Numbered from the stretch's first letter, positions 9,149-18,518 are shown. The stretch: 64,000 nucleotides of DNA from Kitasatospora sp. NA04385 (GCF_013364235.1 NZ_CP054919.1:206134-270133), one strand, 5' to 3'. The notes: generated from the letters alone by a model not told the origin. Numbers and translations are program-made.

Positions 9149-9463
9149 ATGTTCCTCTCGTCCCCAGGCGGCGCCTCGTACCTGGCCGGCGCTCCCGCCG
9201 ATACGCCCGATGCGCCGCGAACCGAGCCCGTGCGGGAAGCGCCCTGGATCGTCACGCTCCCCGTGCGCTACGACGACGGCCGGGCGGGCCGGCACTGCTT
9301 CGTCGAATGGGCCGCCGGCCCGGACGCGGCCATCTGCGCCGCGCTGCTGCACGCGGCGCACCCGGTCGCCCTGGAACGGCGGCGCGGCGGCCGCGTCAGC
9401 CAGGCCGACGGGCCGGCGACGACGAAGCGCTGGCGCGACCACGGCCTTGCGGCGACCGGCTGA
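9149..9463 (+). CDS. Small hypothetical protein (104 aa)
   Basis: Codon usage has the strong G/C third-position bias of real genes here. The ATG at 9149 follows a GGAG (near 9139), and an AT-rich promoter-like stretch lies upstream (about 9055-9080). The protein has a middle segment WIVTLPVRYDDGRAG and a basic, hydrophilic C-terminus (RWRDHGLAATG). I recognise no family. The 273 bp between the GH20 stop and this gene hold only that promoter-like stretch. A two-tier hairpin follows the gene. Confidence 0.5.
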   Translation: MFLSSPGGASYLAGAPADTPDAPRTEPVREAPWIVTLPVRYDDGRAGRHCFVEWAAGPDAAICAALLHAAHPVALERRRGGRVSQADGPATTKRWRDHGLAATG

Positions 9464-9499
9464 CGGCGATCGCATCCGGCTCGGGTGACCACCGGGGCT

Positions 9500-9547
9500 C
9501 CCCGGCGGAAGGGGCGAGGCGCCAGACGCCTCGCCCGACCGCCGGGG
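9500..9547. terminator. Two-tier terminator hairpin
   Basis: A perfect 10-bp inner stem (GGGCGAGGCG 9512-9521 with CGCCTCGCCC 9527-9536) sits inside outer arms CCCCGGCGG (9500-9508) and CCGCCGGGG (9539-9547). It lies between the small hypothetical gene and the end of the convergent GH95 gene and can serve both. Confidence 0.75.
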
Positions 9548-9639
9548 GGCCCTTGTCCGTTCCCCCCTCCCGATCCGCAGTGGCGGTCCCCCGCGGCCGC
9601 CTTCGGCGGATGAACGACCGCCCCGCCCGGTCGGGGTGG

Positions 9640-12480
9640 TCAGACGGCCACCATGCTCCACTGCTGGCTGAGGTCGTCGGTGTCGGTCTGCTGGACGATG
9701 ACGGCCGAGTTGGCGGTGGAGTTGCCGCGGACGCCCAGCACCTTGCCGCTGCGCACGTTGACGATCTTGACGTAGCCGTCGCCGGTGTCGGTGAGCATCC
9801 ACTGCTGGTTCGTGCTGCCGCCGTTCGTCCACTGGATGATCGTGGCGTCGTCCGCGCTCGTTCCTCCGTTGACGCTGGCGAGCAGCGAGGAGTTGACGTT
9901 GGCCAGCGTGTAGACGCGGCAGCCCAGGTCGGTCAGCTTCCAGCGCTGGTTGGCGCTGCCGCTGCGGGTGTACTGGATGAGGCCCGTCCCCGCCGTCGTC
10001 GAGCTGCCCGGGACGTCGATCACCTTGCCGCTGCGCCGGTTGACGAGCAGGAAGGTGGTGGCCTTGGCGGGCGGGGTGAGGGTGGCCGAGCCGCCCTTGG
10101 CCATGGTGACCGCCTGGCTCCAGGTGCCGAACTTGACCCTCGTCGAGGTGCCGCCGGTGCTGTGCAGCGTCGCCGAGGTGACCTGGCCGCCGCTCCAGTC
10201 CATGTCCAGGGTGAACCCGCCGCGCAGGCCCAGGCCGCGCACGCTGCCGGTGCCCCAGGCCGACGGCGTGGCGGGCAGCAGCTCGACCAGGCCCGGCCGG
10301 GAGTAGGCCAGCATGTCGAGCATCGCCGTCGGGGTGCCGTAGTTGGCGTCGATCTGGAGGGTGGAGGACGTGCCGAAGGAGTACATGTCCAGCAGGTTGA
10401 TCGAGGCGCCGTTGCTGTAGTTCACCGACGGCTTCAGGACGGTCAGGATCAGCTGGTAGGCGTTGTCGGCGTGCTTGAGCCGGGCCCAGCACATCGCCCG
10501 CCAGGCGGTGGCCCAGCCGAAGCTCTGCATGCCGCGCGCGGTGAGCAGGTTGCGCACGCCGATGAGGGTGGGCACCGGCCCGCGGTCGTGGGTGATCCGG
10601 TCGCCGGGCGAGAAGCCGACCAGCGGGGACAGGTGGCGGTGGGTGGTCTCGCCGAGGTTGGCGTCGGTCATCCACTCCTCCAGCCAGCCCGTGCTGGGGC
10701 TGACCTGCGGGAGGTAGAGCCGGCTCTGCAGGTCCGCGACGGTGGTGGCGTAGGCCGCGTCGAGGCCGAGCGCGGCGCACGAGTCGCGGTAGTTCTGGAA
10801 CAGCTGCCAGACTAGCTCCTGGGCGTAGGTGATGCCCTTGGCGTTGCTGGGGCCCTGCTCGGGCGACCAGTCGCTGTCGTCGATCAGGACCTGCCGGCTC
10901 ACGCCGTTCTCGGTGACGGTGGTGGTGATCAGCCGCGCCTCCCAGAACTGGCAGGCGCCCTTGAGCATCGGGTGGATCCTGGCGAGGTAGGCGGCGTCCC
11001 GGGTGTGCTCGTAGTGCTCGAACAGCGAGTTGCACAGCCAGGCGTTGCCGGCGGGGTGCCACCACCAGCCCATGCCGCCGTAGATGTTGGTGGAGATCGC
11101 GGTCGTCCAGCCCGCGACCTTGCCGCTGGTGTTGCGGAACCCGTTGCGCGGGTCGTTGAACAGCTGCTGGGTCTGGGTGGTCCACGAGGACAGCTGCGAC
11201 AGGCAGTAGTCGGCCAGCGGCACGAAGCACTCGGACAGGCCGGCCCGGTCGGGCAGCCAGTAGTTCATCTGGACGTTGATGTCCGTGTGGTAGTCGCCCA
11301 TCCAGGACGGGTTGTTCTTGTCGAACCACAGGCCCTGCAGGTTGGTCGGCAGCCCGGTGCGCGACCCGGTGATCGTCAGGTAGCGGCCGAACTGCAGGTA
11401 GCTCGCTTCCAGTTCGGGGTCGGGCGCGGCGCCGGAGACGGCACGGGCGGCGAGCCGGGCGGGCGTCGCCATGGCCTTCTGGGCGGCGGTGGAGGTGCCC
11501 AGGCTGACCGTCATCCGCTCGTAGAGCTTGCGGTAGTCGTCGACGTGGGTGGCCAGCAGCGCGGTGCCCGTCACGGCCGTGGCCGAGGTGGCCTTGGCGG
11601 TGGCCACGGCCTTGGGGTCGACGGCCGCGTCCTTGAACGCCTTGGCCGGGTCCGGGACGTAGTTGGTGCCGGCGGAGAGCACGATCACCACCTCGGAGCA
11701 GCCGGTGAAGGTGACCTCGGCGCCGCTCACCGACACCGTGCCGCCGGTGCTCCTGACCGCCGCCACGGCGCCGTACTTCAGGCCGTTGCCCAGGGCGCCG
11801 GAGAACGAGGCCGTCTTGGCGGCCGAGTCGGCGGTGGTGCTCTCGCCGTGGGTGCCGTTCAGCGCGACGCTGCCGGTGTAGGTGCCGCCGCCGCTCTGGG
11901 TCAGGCGCACGATCACGACGTCGTCGGGGTGGCTGGCGTACGCCTCGCGCTGGTAGGTGACCCCGCCCAGGGTGTAGCTGGCCGAGACGTAGCCGTTGCT
12001 CAGGTCGAGCCGGCGGCGGTAGTCGCCCACCGCCGCCGCGGTGTGCGCGGGCACCTTGACGTACGCCTTGGCGAGCAGGCTCATGGTGCCGAAGTTGGTG
12101 GTGTCGTACGGGAACTGGCCGGAGGAGGTGAGGGAGGCGTTGAGGGTGCCGGTCCACAGCGAGGCGTCGGTGATGTAGAGGGCGTCGTTGGCCGGGTCGC
12201 CGGTGACCAGGGCGCCGATCCGGCCGTTGCCGATCGGCAGCCCCTCCTCGATGATCTTGGACTCGTTCCCGGCCGAGGCGTACCAGAACGTGGTGGCGTC
12301 GGCGGCGGGCACCAGCGACAGCCCGGCCGGTCTGGCCGCGTCGGCCCGGGCCGTGGCGGTGAAGACGGGGATGCCGGCGAGGGCGACGGCCGCACCGAGT
12401 CCGCCACCGAAGCGGAGGAGGTCACGGCGCGACAGTCGGGGCCGGTCGCCGTCAGGAGACATGGGAGGCATCTTTGCCAC
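9640..12480 (-). CDS. Secreted GH95-type alpha-L-fucosidase with ricin lectin module
   Basis: A 946-residue protein. A Tat signal (RLSRRDLLRFGGG) is followed by the GH95 N-terminal domain (FWYASAGNESKIIEEGLPIGNG) and the helical catalytic domain. Residues matching the catalytic set of Bifidobacterium AfcA can be seen: Asn pair in DINVQMNYW, Glu in SPEQG, Asp in QIDANYG. The C-terminal ~135 residues form a ricin lectin (SANQRWKL, STNQQWML, LSQQWSM). It probably removes alpha-1,2-fucose (or galactose, which some GH95 enzymes prefer) from host or plant glycans. The start GTG at 12480 has an AGAGGAA ribosome site 6 bp upstream. A 15-bp palindrome sits just above that site, and a FadR-type regulator gene lies upstream on the same strand. 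Confidence 0.92.
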   Translation of the reverse strand: MAKMPPMSPDGDRPRLSRRDLLRFGGGLGAAVALAGIPVFTATARADAARPAGLSLVPAADATTFWYASAGNESKIIEEGLPIGNGRIGALVTGDPANDALYITDASLWTGTLNASLTSSGQFPYDTTNFGTMSLLAKAYVKVPAHTAAAVGDYRRRLDLSNGYVSASYTLGGVTYQREAYASHPDDVVIVRLTQSGGGTYTGSVALNGTHGESTTADSAAKTASFSGALGNGLKYGAVAAVRSTGGTVSVSGAEVTFTGCSEVVIVLSAGTNYVPDPAKAFKDAAVDPKAVATAKATSATAVTGTALLATHVDDYRKLYERMTVSLGTSTAAQKAMATPARLAARAVSGAAPDPELEASYLQFGRYLTITGSRTGLPTNLQGLWFDKNNPSWMGDYHTDINVQMNYWLPDRAGLSECFVPLADYCLSQLSSWTTQTQQLFNDPRNGFRNTSGKVAGWTTAISTNIYGGMGWWWHPAGNAWLCNSLFEHYEHTRDAAYLARIHPMLKGACQFWEARLITTTVTENGVSRQVLIDDSDWSPEQGPSNAKGITYAQELVWQLFQNYRDSCAALGLDAAYATTVADLQSRLYLPQVSPSTGWLEEWMTDANLGETTHRHLSPLVGFSPGDRITHDRGPVPTLIGVRNLLTARGMQSFGWATAWRAMCWARLKHADNAYQLILTVLKPSVNYSNGASINLLDMYSFGTSSTLQIDANYGTPTAMLDMLAYSRPGLVELLPATPSAWGTGSVRGLGLRGGFTLDMDWSGGQVTSATLHSTGGTSTRVKFGTWSQAVTMAKGGSATLTPPAKATTFLLVNRRSGKVIDVPGSSTTAGTGLIQYTRSGSANQRWKLTDLGCRVYTLANVNSSLLASVNGGTSADDATIIQWTNGGSTNQQWMLTDTGDGYVKIVNVRSGKVLGVRGNSTANSAVIVQQTDTDDLSQQWSMVAV

Positions 12481-12511
12481 GGTGGTTCCTCTCGGTTTTG
12501 CGCACAATCAT

Positions 12512-12526
12512 CTGATCAATGATCAG
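12512..12526. promoter_or_regulatory. 15-bp palindromic operator upstream of the GH95 gene
   Basis: CTGATCAATGATCAG is a perfect inverted repeat with 7-bp arms and one central base. It lies 32-46 bp upstream of the GTG start, between the ribosome site and the presumed promoter. Symmetry, size and place fit a GntR/FadR-family operator; the regulator at 12871-13563 is the closest candidate. Confidence 0.65.
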
Positions 12527-12870
12527 GTAATGAGCCGGAAACTCCGGGTTTACGCCCCCACAGTGTGCTGATACATCCGATGTCATGGCAAGAGTCAGGT
12601 GCGCGCGGATTGCAACGATCCGGTTGACGACGGCGTCGCCACCCTTCCGGCCACCACGGCCCGCACCGGACCGGCGAAGTGATCCGATGATTCGCCGAGG
12701 GTCGCGCGGACGCGGTCGGCTCACCGGCCGGCCCGGCCTTCGTGGCGCGCGGGCGGCGGAAACGGTGCTACCGGAAACGGGTGCTACGGGGAATCGGGCG
12801 CCGCCCGGAGGACAGGGCGGCGGCTCCGCCGCAAGGAACCTCGGGAAACCTCAGGAACTCTCGGGAACCC
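12527..12870. other. Gene-free spacer between the GH95 gene and the second FadR-type regulator
   Basis: No credible gene. Near its left end is a second small palindrome, ACATCCGATGT (12573-12583), in an AT-enriched stretch that probably contains the GH95 promoter. The part from about 12600 to 12870 is ordinary GC-rich DNA with repeated CGGGAA/CGGAAA words and no feature I can support. Confidence 0.4.
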
Positions 12871-13563
12871 TCAGGGACGGGGTGCGGCCGGCCCGAGCGT
12901 CCCGCGGAGCCACTGCTCCACGCCCGCGACGTGCACGCGGGCCCACGACTCGGCGAGGTCGGGCCGACGGGCCGCGATCGCGTCGTAGATGGCCCGGTGC
13001 TGTTCGAGGGTGCGCCGCACGGCGCCCTCCTCGGTCAGCCCGCGCCAGATCCGGGCGCGGGCGGTCGGCCCGGCGAGGCCCTCGATCAGCGAGCAGAGGA
13101 CCGAGTTGCCCGAGCCCACGGCGATCCGCCGGTGGAACTCGAGGTCGTTGGCCACGACCTCCTCCAGCGTGAGGTCCTCGCCGAGCTCGTCGAGCAGCCC
13201 GCGCAGGCCCGCCAGGTCCTCCTCCGACATCGTGCTCGCGGCCATGGCGGCGGCCGCGGGTTCCAGGATGCGCCGGACCTCGAGGAACTCCAGCACCGTG
13301 TCGTCCTGGTGGAAGTCCACGACGAAGCCGAGCGCCTCCATCAGCAGGCCCGGCTCCAGACTGGTGACGTAGGTGCCGTCCCCCTGGCGCACGTCGAGGA
13401 CCCGGATCAGCGACAGGGCCTTCACCGCTTCCCGCAGCGAGTTGCGGGACAGCCCCAGCCGCTCCGCCAGGTCGGCCTCCTTGGGAAGACGCGCACCGGG
13501 GGCGAGCTCCCCACTGGTGATCATCGACTTGATCTTCTCGATCGCCTCGTCCGTGACCGGCAT
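12871..13563 (-). CDS. FadR-subfamily GntR transcriptional regulator
   Basis: A 230-residue protein with an N-terminal winged helix (LGLSRNSLREAVKALSLIRVL) and an FCD ligand-binding domain (DLEFHRRIAVGSGN, then EQHRAIYDAI). It starts with MPVTDEAIEKIKSMI. It lies between the GH2 terminator and the GH95 gene on the same strand. Likely targets are the GH95 promoter, where a 15-bp palindrome is found, and perhaps its own promoter. The effector is unknown; sugar acids and 2-keto-3-deoxy sugar acids are usual for FCD regulators in such clusters. Confidence 0.9.
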   Translation of the reverse strand: MPVTDEAIEKIKSMITSGELAPGARLPKEADLAERLGLSRNSLREAVKALSLIRVLDVRQGDGTYVTSLEPGLLMEALGFVVDFHQDDTVLEFLEVRRILEPAAAAMAASTMSEEDLAGLRGLLDELGEDLTLEEVVANDLEFHRRIAVGSGNSVLCSLIEGLAGPTARARIWRGLTEEGAVRRTLEQHRAIYDAIAARRPDLAESWARVHVAGVEQWLRGTLGPAAPRP

Positions 13564-13661
13564 CGTCGCCCTCCCTCCCGAACTCCCGAACAGCTGGTCC
13601 CCGAAGGATAGACGACCGGGAAGCGCCGCTCACACCTCCGGCACCGGGGCCGCCCCCGGAC

Positions 13662-13690
13662 CCGGCCCCCGCCGAACGCGCGGGGGCCGG
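13662..13690. terminator. Terminator of the GH2 gene
   Basis: Perfect 11-bp stem: CCGGCCCCCGC (13662-13672) with GCGGGGGCCGG (13680-13690) and a 7-nt loop, 8 bp beyond the GH2 stop codon. Confidence 0.75.
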
Positions 13691-13698
13691 AGGGTGCG

Positions 13699-16600
13699 TC
13701 AGCCGAGCAGCCGGAGCTTCGCGGTGGCGCTGTAGTTGGCGGGCAGGCTGATCGCCGGGTCGGTGTAGTTGCCCCAGGCGAGGTCGGGGTAGTTGAGCTT
13801 GGAGCTGATGACGAGGTTGACGCCGGGCAGGGCGGCGTAGGGGTCGGGGGTGACGACCTCGAAGGCGTCGAGGACCACGTAGGTGTCGGCGGACGAGGCG
13901 TTCTTGGTGCCGGTCACCTTGATCTTGACCGTGTGCGGGCCGTCGGCGAGGCCGGTCTTCTCGAAGACGGTCTGGGCGAACTGCTTGCCGGGGCCGTACA
14001 GGTCGACCTGGGTGGGGGCGCCGCCGTCCACGGAGATCTCGGCGATGCCCTGGTTGGAGCTCCTGGGGGCGATCACCCGGATGCCGGTGCCGCGGAAGGC
14101 GGCGGTGGCGGTGTCGCCGCCGGTCCGGCTGAACGACTCGGTGCGGGCCAGGTCCCCGGAGGTCCAGCCCTGGGAGGAGTCGCCGTGGGTCCAGGCGCCG
14201 GTGTAGGTGACCTGTCCGGAGGCGTCGTCGATGATCGAGCTGACCACCTTGAAGCCGTCGATCAGGGCGTAGGTGCCGCTGGAGGCGCTGTTCTTGGTGC
14301 CGGTGCACTCGACCTTGACGGTGTGCTCGCCGTACGGGAGGGCGGCGCTGCGGAAGACCAGTACGCCCGGGGTCTTGCCGGGGCCGTAGAGGTCGACGGT
14401 GGCGACCTGGGTGCCGTCGATGGAGATCTTGACGATGCCGAGGTTGTTGGCGCGGGCCGAGTAGAGGCCGACGCCGGTGCCGGTGAAGGTGAGCTGGGCG
14501 TTGGCGCCGGTGGCGTTGCTGAACGACTCGGTGGAGAAGAGGTCGCCGTTGCTGTAGCCGCTCGACGGGTCGGCGTGCGTCCAGGCGCCGGTGTAGACGA
14601 TCTGGGACGAGGAGTCGTCGATGACGACGGGCGCGGCGGGTTCCAGGCGGACCGAGTCGCTGCCGTCGGACTCGACCTGCGCGCCGGGGCCGGAGGCTCC
14701 GGCGGTGGCCTTGGCGAGCCGGACGTTGGCCTTGGTGCTGCGGAAGTCGTTGGTCCAGTGGGCGGGGCTGTCCTTGCCGAACAGGAAGTAGCTGTGGGTG
14801 TCCTGGGACCACGGCCAGGTCGGTTCGGTGCGGTAGCCGTCGGTGCCGGAGGCGCGGTTCTTGGTGGCGGTGCCGGTGGCCCGGCCGATGTGGTCGGCGG
14901 GGTAGACCGTCCACTGGGCGTCGCGCTGCCAGGTCAGGGTGTCGGTGCCGTCGGGGAGGGTGTAGCGGATGCCGACGTCGCTGGGCGAGCCGGCGGGCGG
15001 GTTGGCGATGGTGTAGGTGGTGGTGAGCAGGCCCCGGCCGTCGATGGAGACCTTGATGGTGGTGTTGACCGGGCCGAACTGGCCGGTGAGGGTGACCACC
15101 GCCTGGCCGCCGGTGGTGGTGACGCTCGCCGAGCTGCCGGTCCACTGGCCGGGGGTGGTGCGGGAGATGATCAGGTCGGGGCCGCCGGTGAGGACGGTGG
15201 CGGCGCCGGCGGTGGCCTGGACCAGGCGCGCGGTGGCCTTGTCGAAGACCACGCTGAAGGGGGTGTCGACGCCGGTGACGGTGATCCGGCCGTCGGCGTC
15301 CTGGACGGTGGGGGTGGTGCCGCCGGGCGCGGTGAAAGCGGGCGTGGTGCGGGAGTTGAGCCACAGGCTGTAGTCGTCGACCACGGCGCCGGAGCGCGCG
15401 AAGGTCAGCCGCAGCGTGTCGCCCGCGGACCAGGCGCCGGCCGGGACGGTGAGCGTGCCGCTCTGCCGGGCGGCGACGCTGACGCCGGTGAGGGTGCCGG
15501 AGCGGCTGCCGATCTGCCAGGTGATGGTCAGTTCGGAGAGGTCGGTGTGGTCGTACCAGTTGGTGACCGGCACCGGGATCGCGCCGCCGGGGGTGAGCCC
15601 GGTCAGCACGCCGTCGGTGATCCGGACCGGCGAGAACGCCTTCTTGGTCAGCCAGAACTCCGGCTTGCGGCGGCGCCACAGGTCGATGACGCCCCACTCG
15701 CCGTAGCCGACCGGCCCGGAGTCGAGGTGGAAGACCTCGTCGATGGCGGCCCAGATCGCGCCGCCGACCACGCCGCTGGTGGTGCGGAACTTCTGGGCGT
15801 GCTTGGCGATGCTGTGGCCCCAGAAGTCCCGGGCGCCGGGGTCGGCCCGCAGGGTGCCGACGTTGTAGCACGGCACGTGGGCGAACTCGCCGTACTGGAT
15901 GGGCTGGTTGGCGTTGCCGTTGGAGTTGGTCAGGGTCGGGTAGTGGCCGCTGTAGACGTCGGTCTGGGTGCCGCCGTTCGACTGGCCCATGTCCTCGAAG
16001 ACGGTGGGCCGGGACGGGTCGGTCTGGTGCGAGTAGGTGTTCTCCTGGGCGAAGTTGGTGCCCATCCCGCTCTCGTTGCCGACCGACCACTCCACCACGC
16101 AGGCGTGGCTGCGGTCGCGCTCCAGCATCTCGGCGTACTGCGCCATGTACTGGTCGGTGTAGGCGGAGTTGTCGACGGTGCTCTGCTGGAAGCAGACCGG
16201 CGCCTCGACCTCGACGTACAGGCCCAGCTTGTCGGCCCAGTCCAGCAGCGCGGGGGTCGGCGGGTAGTGCGAGGTGCGGATGAAGTTGCAGTTCGCCTCC
16301 TTGTAGAGGCGGGCGGCCTGCTCCTCCTGGGCGGGGGTGGTGGAGCGGCCCAGGGTCTCGGTGATGCTGTGGTGGCAGACGCCCAGCAGGTGCACCGGCT
16401 TGCCGTTGACCAGCAGCTGGTTGCCCTGGACCTTGACCTGCCGGAAGCCGATCTGCCGGGTGACGGTCTGGGTCTGCCCCTGGGCCTGGAAGGTGGCCTT
16501 GAGCGTGTACAGGTTGGGGTGCTCGGCGTCCCACTTGCGCGGGGCGGTGACCGGGATCGCCACCGAGGCCTGCGGCGCGGTGGCGCTGACGGTGAGGCCG

Positions 16601-17424
16601 GCCGGGGAGAGCGCGACCTGCTGGCCGTCGGGGTCGGTCAGGGTCAGCGAGACGGTGCCGCTGGCGCCGGCCGGCAGCAGCGCGGCGGCGGCGGTGACGG
16701 TGAGGGTGGCGTTGGTGTAGGAGGAGTCGAAGGTGGTGTCGGCGTGCAGCCGGGTGAGGTAGGCGGCCGGCAGCGCCACCAGCGTCACGTCGCGCAGGAT
16801 GCCGCCGATGATGTGGTGCGCGTAGTTGGACTGCCCGGCGATGCTGGTGGGCTTGTCGGTGACGCCGAGGGTGACGGTGGCCTGCTGGCCGGGGGTGACC
16901 AGCGAGGTGATGTCGGCGTACCAGGTGGTGAAGCCGCCGTCGTGGGTGCGCACCAGGGTGCCGTTGACCCACAGCCGGGCGTAGTTGTAGACGCCGTCGA
17001 AGCGCAGCATGACGCGCCGGCCGGCGTAGTCGGCGGGGACGGTGACCTTGACGGAGTAGGCGCACTCGGTATCGGTGGGGACGGTCTGGCTCTGCAGGGC
17101 GGGCTCGCCCGGCACGTTGACCTGCGCCCAGGACGAGGTGTCGGTGCCGGTGGTCCAGAACGAGGCCGGCGGGGCGGTGGTGTAGCGCCAGCCCGAGGTG
17201 AGGGGGACCCGGGGGGTGGCGACACCGGAGACGGTGTCGGGCAGCGGCGGGATCTCGGGGGTGGCGGTGGCCGCGCCGGCGGGGGCGGCGAGGAACAGCC
17301 CGCCGGTCCCAACGGCGGTGAGCAGGCCGGCGGCGGCGAGGCCCTTCAGCGCGGCGCGGCGCGAGAAGTGGCCGTCGGCGGTGGAGTCGGCGGAGGTGGG
17401 GGCGGTGGGGCGGGGTGGCGTCAC
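13699..17424 (-). CDS. Secreted GH2 beta-galactosidase-type glycosidase with two tandem C-terminal modules
   Basis: A 1241-residue protein. It has a Tat signal (SRRAALKGLAAAGL), a sugar-binding jelly roll, an Ig-like domain and a TIM barrel. In the barrel the acid/base Glu lies in VGNESGMG (near residue 448) and the nucleophile Glu in YGEFAHVP (near 509), in the LacZ arrangement. Beta-sandwich domains follow. Two similar ~130-residue modules (about 930-1058 and 1060-1190) each begin with an IDD..QxxYTGAWTHxD motif and contain VDLYGPGK; they look like duplicated carbohydrate-binding modules. GTG 17424 has AGGAAAGG upstream, overlapping operator site A. The likely role is to release galactose (or a related beta-linked sugar) for the oxidative pathway. 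Confidence 0.88.
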   Translation of the reverse strand: MTPPRPTAPTSADSTADGHFSRRAALKGLAAAGLLTAVGTGGLFLAAPAGAATATPEIPPLPDTVSGVATPRVPLTSGWRYTTAPPASFWTTGTDTSSWAQVNVPGEPALQSQTVPTDTECAYSVKVTVPADYAGRRVMLRFDGVYNYARLWVNGTLVRTHDGGFTTWYADITSLVTPGQQATVTLGVTDKPTSIAGQSNYAHHIIGGILRDVTLVALPAAYLTRLHADTTFDSSYTNATLTVTAAAALLPAGASGTVSLTLTDPDGQQVALSPAGLTVSATAPQASVAIPVTAPRKWDAEHPNLYTLKATFQAQGQTQTVTRQIGFRQVKVQGNQLLVNGKPVHLLGVCHHSITETLGRSTTPAQEEQAARLYKEANCNFIRTSHYPPTPALLDWADKLGLYVEVEAPVCFQQSTVDNSAYTDQYMAQYAEMLERDRSHACVVEWSVGNESGMGTNFAQENTYSHQTDPSRPTVFEDMGQSNGGTQTDVYSGHYPTLTNSNGNANQPIQYGEFAHVPCYNVGTLRADPGARDFWGHSIAKHAQKFRTTSGVVGGAIWAAIDEVFHLDSGPVGYGEWGVIDLWRRRKPEFWLTKKAFSPVRITDGVLTGLTPGGAIPVPVTNWYDHTDLSELTITWQIGSRSGTLTGVSVAARQSGTLTVPAGAWSAGDTLRLTFARSGAVVDDYSLWLNSRTTPAFTAPGGTTPTVQDADGRITVTGVDTPFSVVFDKATARLVQATAGAATVLTGGPDLIISRTTPGQWTGSSASVTTTGGQAVVTLTGQFGPVNTTIKVSIDGRGLLTTTYTIANPPAGSPSDVGIRYTLPDGTDTLTWQRDAQWTVYPADHIGRATGTATKNRASGTDGYRTEPTWPWSQDTHSYFLFGKDSPAHWTNDFRSTKANVRLAKATAGASGPGAQVESDGSDSVRLEPAAPVVIDDSSSQIVYTGAWTHADPSSGYSNGDLFSTESFSNATGANAQLTFTGTGVGLYSARANNLGIVKISIDGTQVATVDLYGPGKTPGVLVFRSAALPYGEHTVKVECTGTKNSASSGTYALIDGFKVVSSIIDDASGQVTYTGAWTHGDSSQGWTSGDLARTESFSRTGGDTATAAFRGTGIRVIAPRSSNQGIAEISVDGGAPTQVDLYGPGKQFAQTVFEKTGLADGPHTVKIKVTGTKNASSADTYVVLDAFEVVTPDPYAALPGVNLVISSKLNYPDLAWGNYTDPAISLPANYSATAKLRLLG

Positions 17425-17436
17425 CGGAGTGCCTTT

Positions 17437-17449
17437 CCTAGCAGCTAAG
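17437..17449 (-). promoter_or_regulatory. Operator site A of the shared 13-bp motif (GH2 promoter)
   Basis: On the minus strand this reads CTTAGCTGCTAGG and overlaps the GH2 ribosome site. A second partial copy (CTGCTTAGAA on the minus strand, 17451-17460) is adjacent. The motif matches sites at 20303, 21093 and 21131, so the same repressor, probably the GntR protein at 20348-21046, should control this gene. Confidence 0.7.
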
Positions 17450-17560
17450 CTTCTAAGCAGATATAGGGGACGCGGGTCCCTGGCGGCAATACCCGTGCAG
17501 CGCCGATTTCCGGCAGCCTCCCGTCGCCCGAACTCCCTGCTCGGAGCGGATGCGGACATG

Positions 17561-17601
17561 CCTCCGACCGCCGCGGCAGGTCCTGCGGCGGCGGTCGGAG
17601 G
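17561..17601. terminator. Terminator of the lactonase operon
   Basis: Perfect 14-bp arms CCTCCGACCGCCGC (17561-17574) and GCGGCGGTCGGAGG (17588-17601) around a 13-nt loop, 28 bp downstream of the SMP-30 stop codon on the minus strand. Confidence 0.85.
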
Positions 17602-17629
17602 GTGGGGCTCCCCCGGGGTGCGGGGGTGG

Positions 17630-18502
17630 TCAGTGCAGGCGGAAGGCGGCTGCGGGGGGCGCCGCGGCGTCCACGGGGACGGCGAGGATCGACCCGGCGG
17701 GGCCGGCGTCGCCGCTCAGGCCGTGGCGGGCGGTGGTGACCAGCAGCAGGCCGCCCTCGGGCCGCAGGCAGACCGAGGTGGGCCGGGGGGTGGGCAGGCG
17801 CAGGGTGTCGAGCAGCGCGCCGTCGGGGTGGTAGCGGTGGACGGCGGCGCCGTCCCAGACCGCCACCCACAGGCAGCCCTCGGTGTCGACGGTCATGCCG
17901 TCGGGCGAGCCGGTGGCCAGGCGGGTGAACTCCTCGTTCCCGGTGGGCTCCCCGTCCGGGTCGAGGGTGAGGCGGTGGACGGTGCCGAGGGCGCTGTCGG
18001 CGAGGTAGAGCACGGTGGCGTCGGCGTTGAAGGCCGGGCCGTTGGCGACGGTCAGGCCGCCCAGCACCCGGTGCACCGAGCCGTCCGGGTCGGTGCGGTA
18101 GAGCGAGCCCGCGCCGGGGACGGCGCCGCCTTCGGACATGCTGCCGGCCCAGAAGCGTCCGGCCGGGTCGCAGACGCCGTCGTTCATCCGGACCGGGAAC
18201 GGGGAGCCGTCCTCCGGCCGGGCCAGCCAGCGCACCAGCCCGTGCGGGGTGAGCAGGGCGATGCCCGTCCCGGCGGCGGCGATCCAGTGGCCGGGGCGGT
18301 CGGCGAGCGGCGCGACCGCCCCGAGCGGGACGTCCAGGCGCAGCAGTTCCCGGGGGGTGTGCGGGGAGTCGGGCGGGAGTTCGAACAGCCGGCCGGTCGG
18401 GATGTCGACGAAGACCGGTCGGCCGTCGACCCAGCGGGCCCCCTCGGCGAGTTCGTAGTCGCCGGGGGCGTGGACGGCGGGGTGAGTCGGCTGCGGTGCC
18501 AT
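17630..18502 (-). CDS. SMP-30/gluconolactonase-family sugar lactonase
   Basis: A 290-residue six-bladed propeller protein with family signatures: EGARWVDGRPVFVDI (metal Glu), FPVRMNDGVCDPAGRFWAGSM, LTVANGPAFN (metal Asn) and TGSPDGMTVD (metal Asp). The family opens aldonolactones to aldonic acids using a divalent cation. It is the last gene of the aldolase-kinase-lactonase operon, 16 bp after the kinase. It would link a sugar 1-dehydrogenase to the sugar-acid dehydratases in this window. Confidence 0.92.
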   Translation of the reverse strand: MAPQPTHPAVHAPGDYELAEGARWVDGRPVFVDIPTGRLFELPPDSPHTPRELLRLDVPLGAVAPLADRPGHWIAAAGTGIALLTPHGLVRWLARPEDGSPFPVRMNDGVCDPAGRFWAGSMSEGGAVPGAGSLYRTDPDGSVHRVLGGLTVANGPAFNADATVLYLADSALGTVHRLTLDPDGEPTGNEEFTRLATGSPDGMTVDTEGCLWVAVWDGAAVHRYHPDGALLDTLRLPTPRPTSVCLRPEGGLLLVTTARHGLSGDAGPAGSILAVPVDAAAPPAAAFRLH

Positions 18503-18518
18503 GGGTGGTCTCCGGGGA

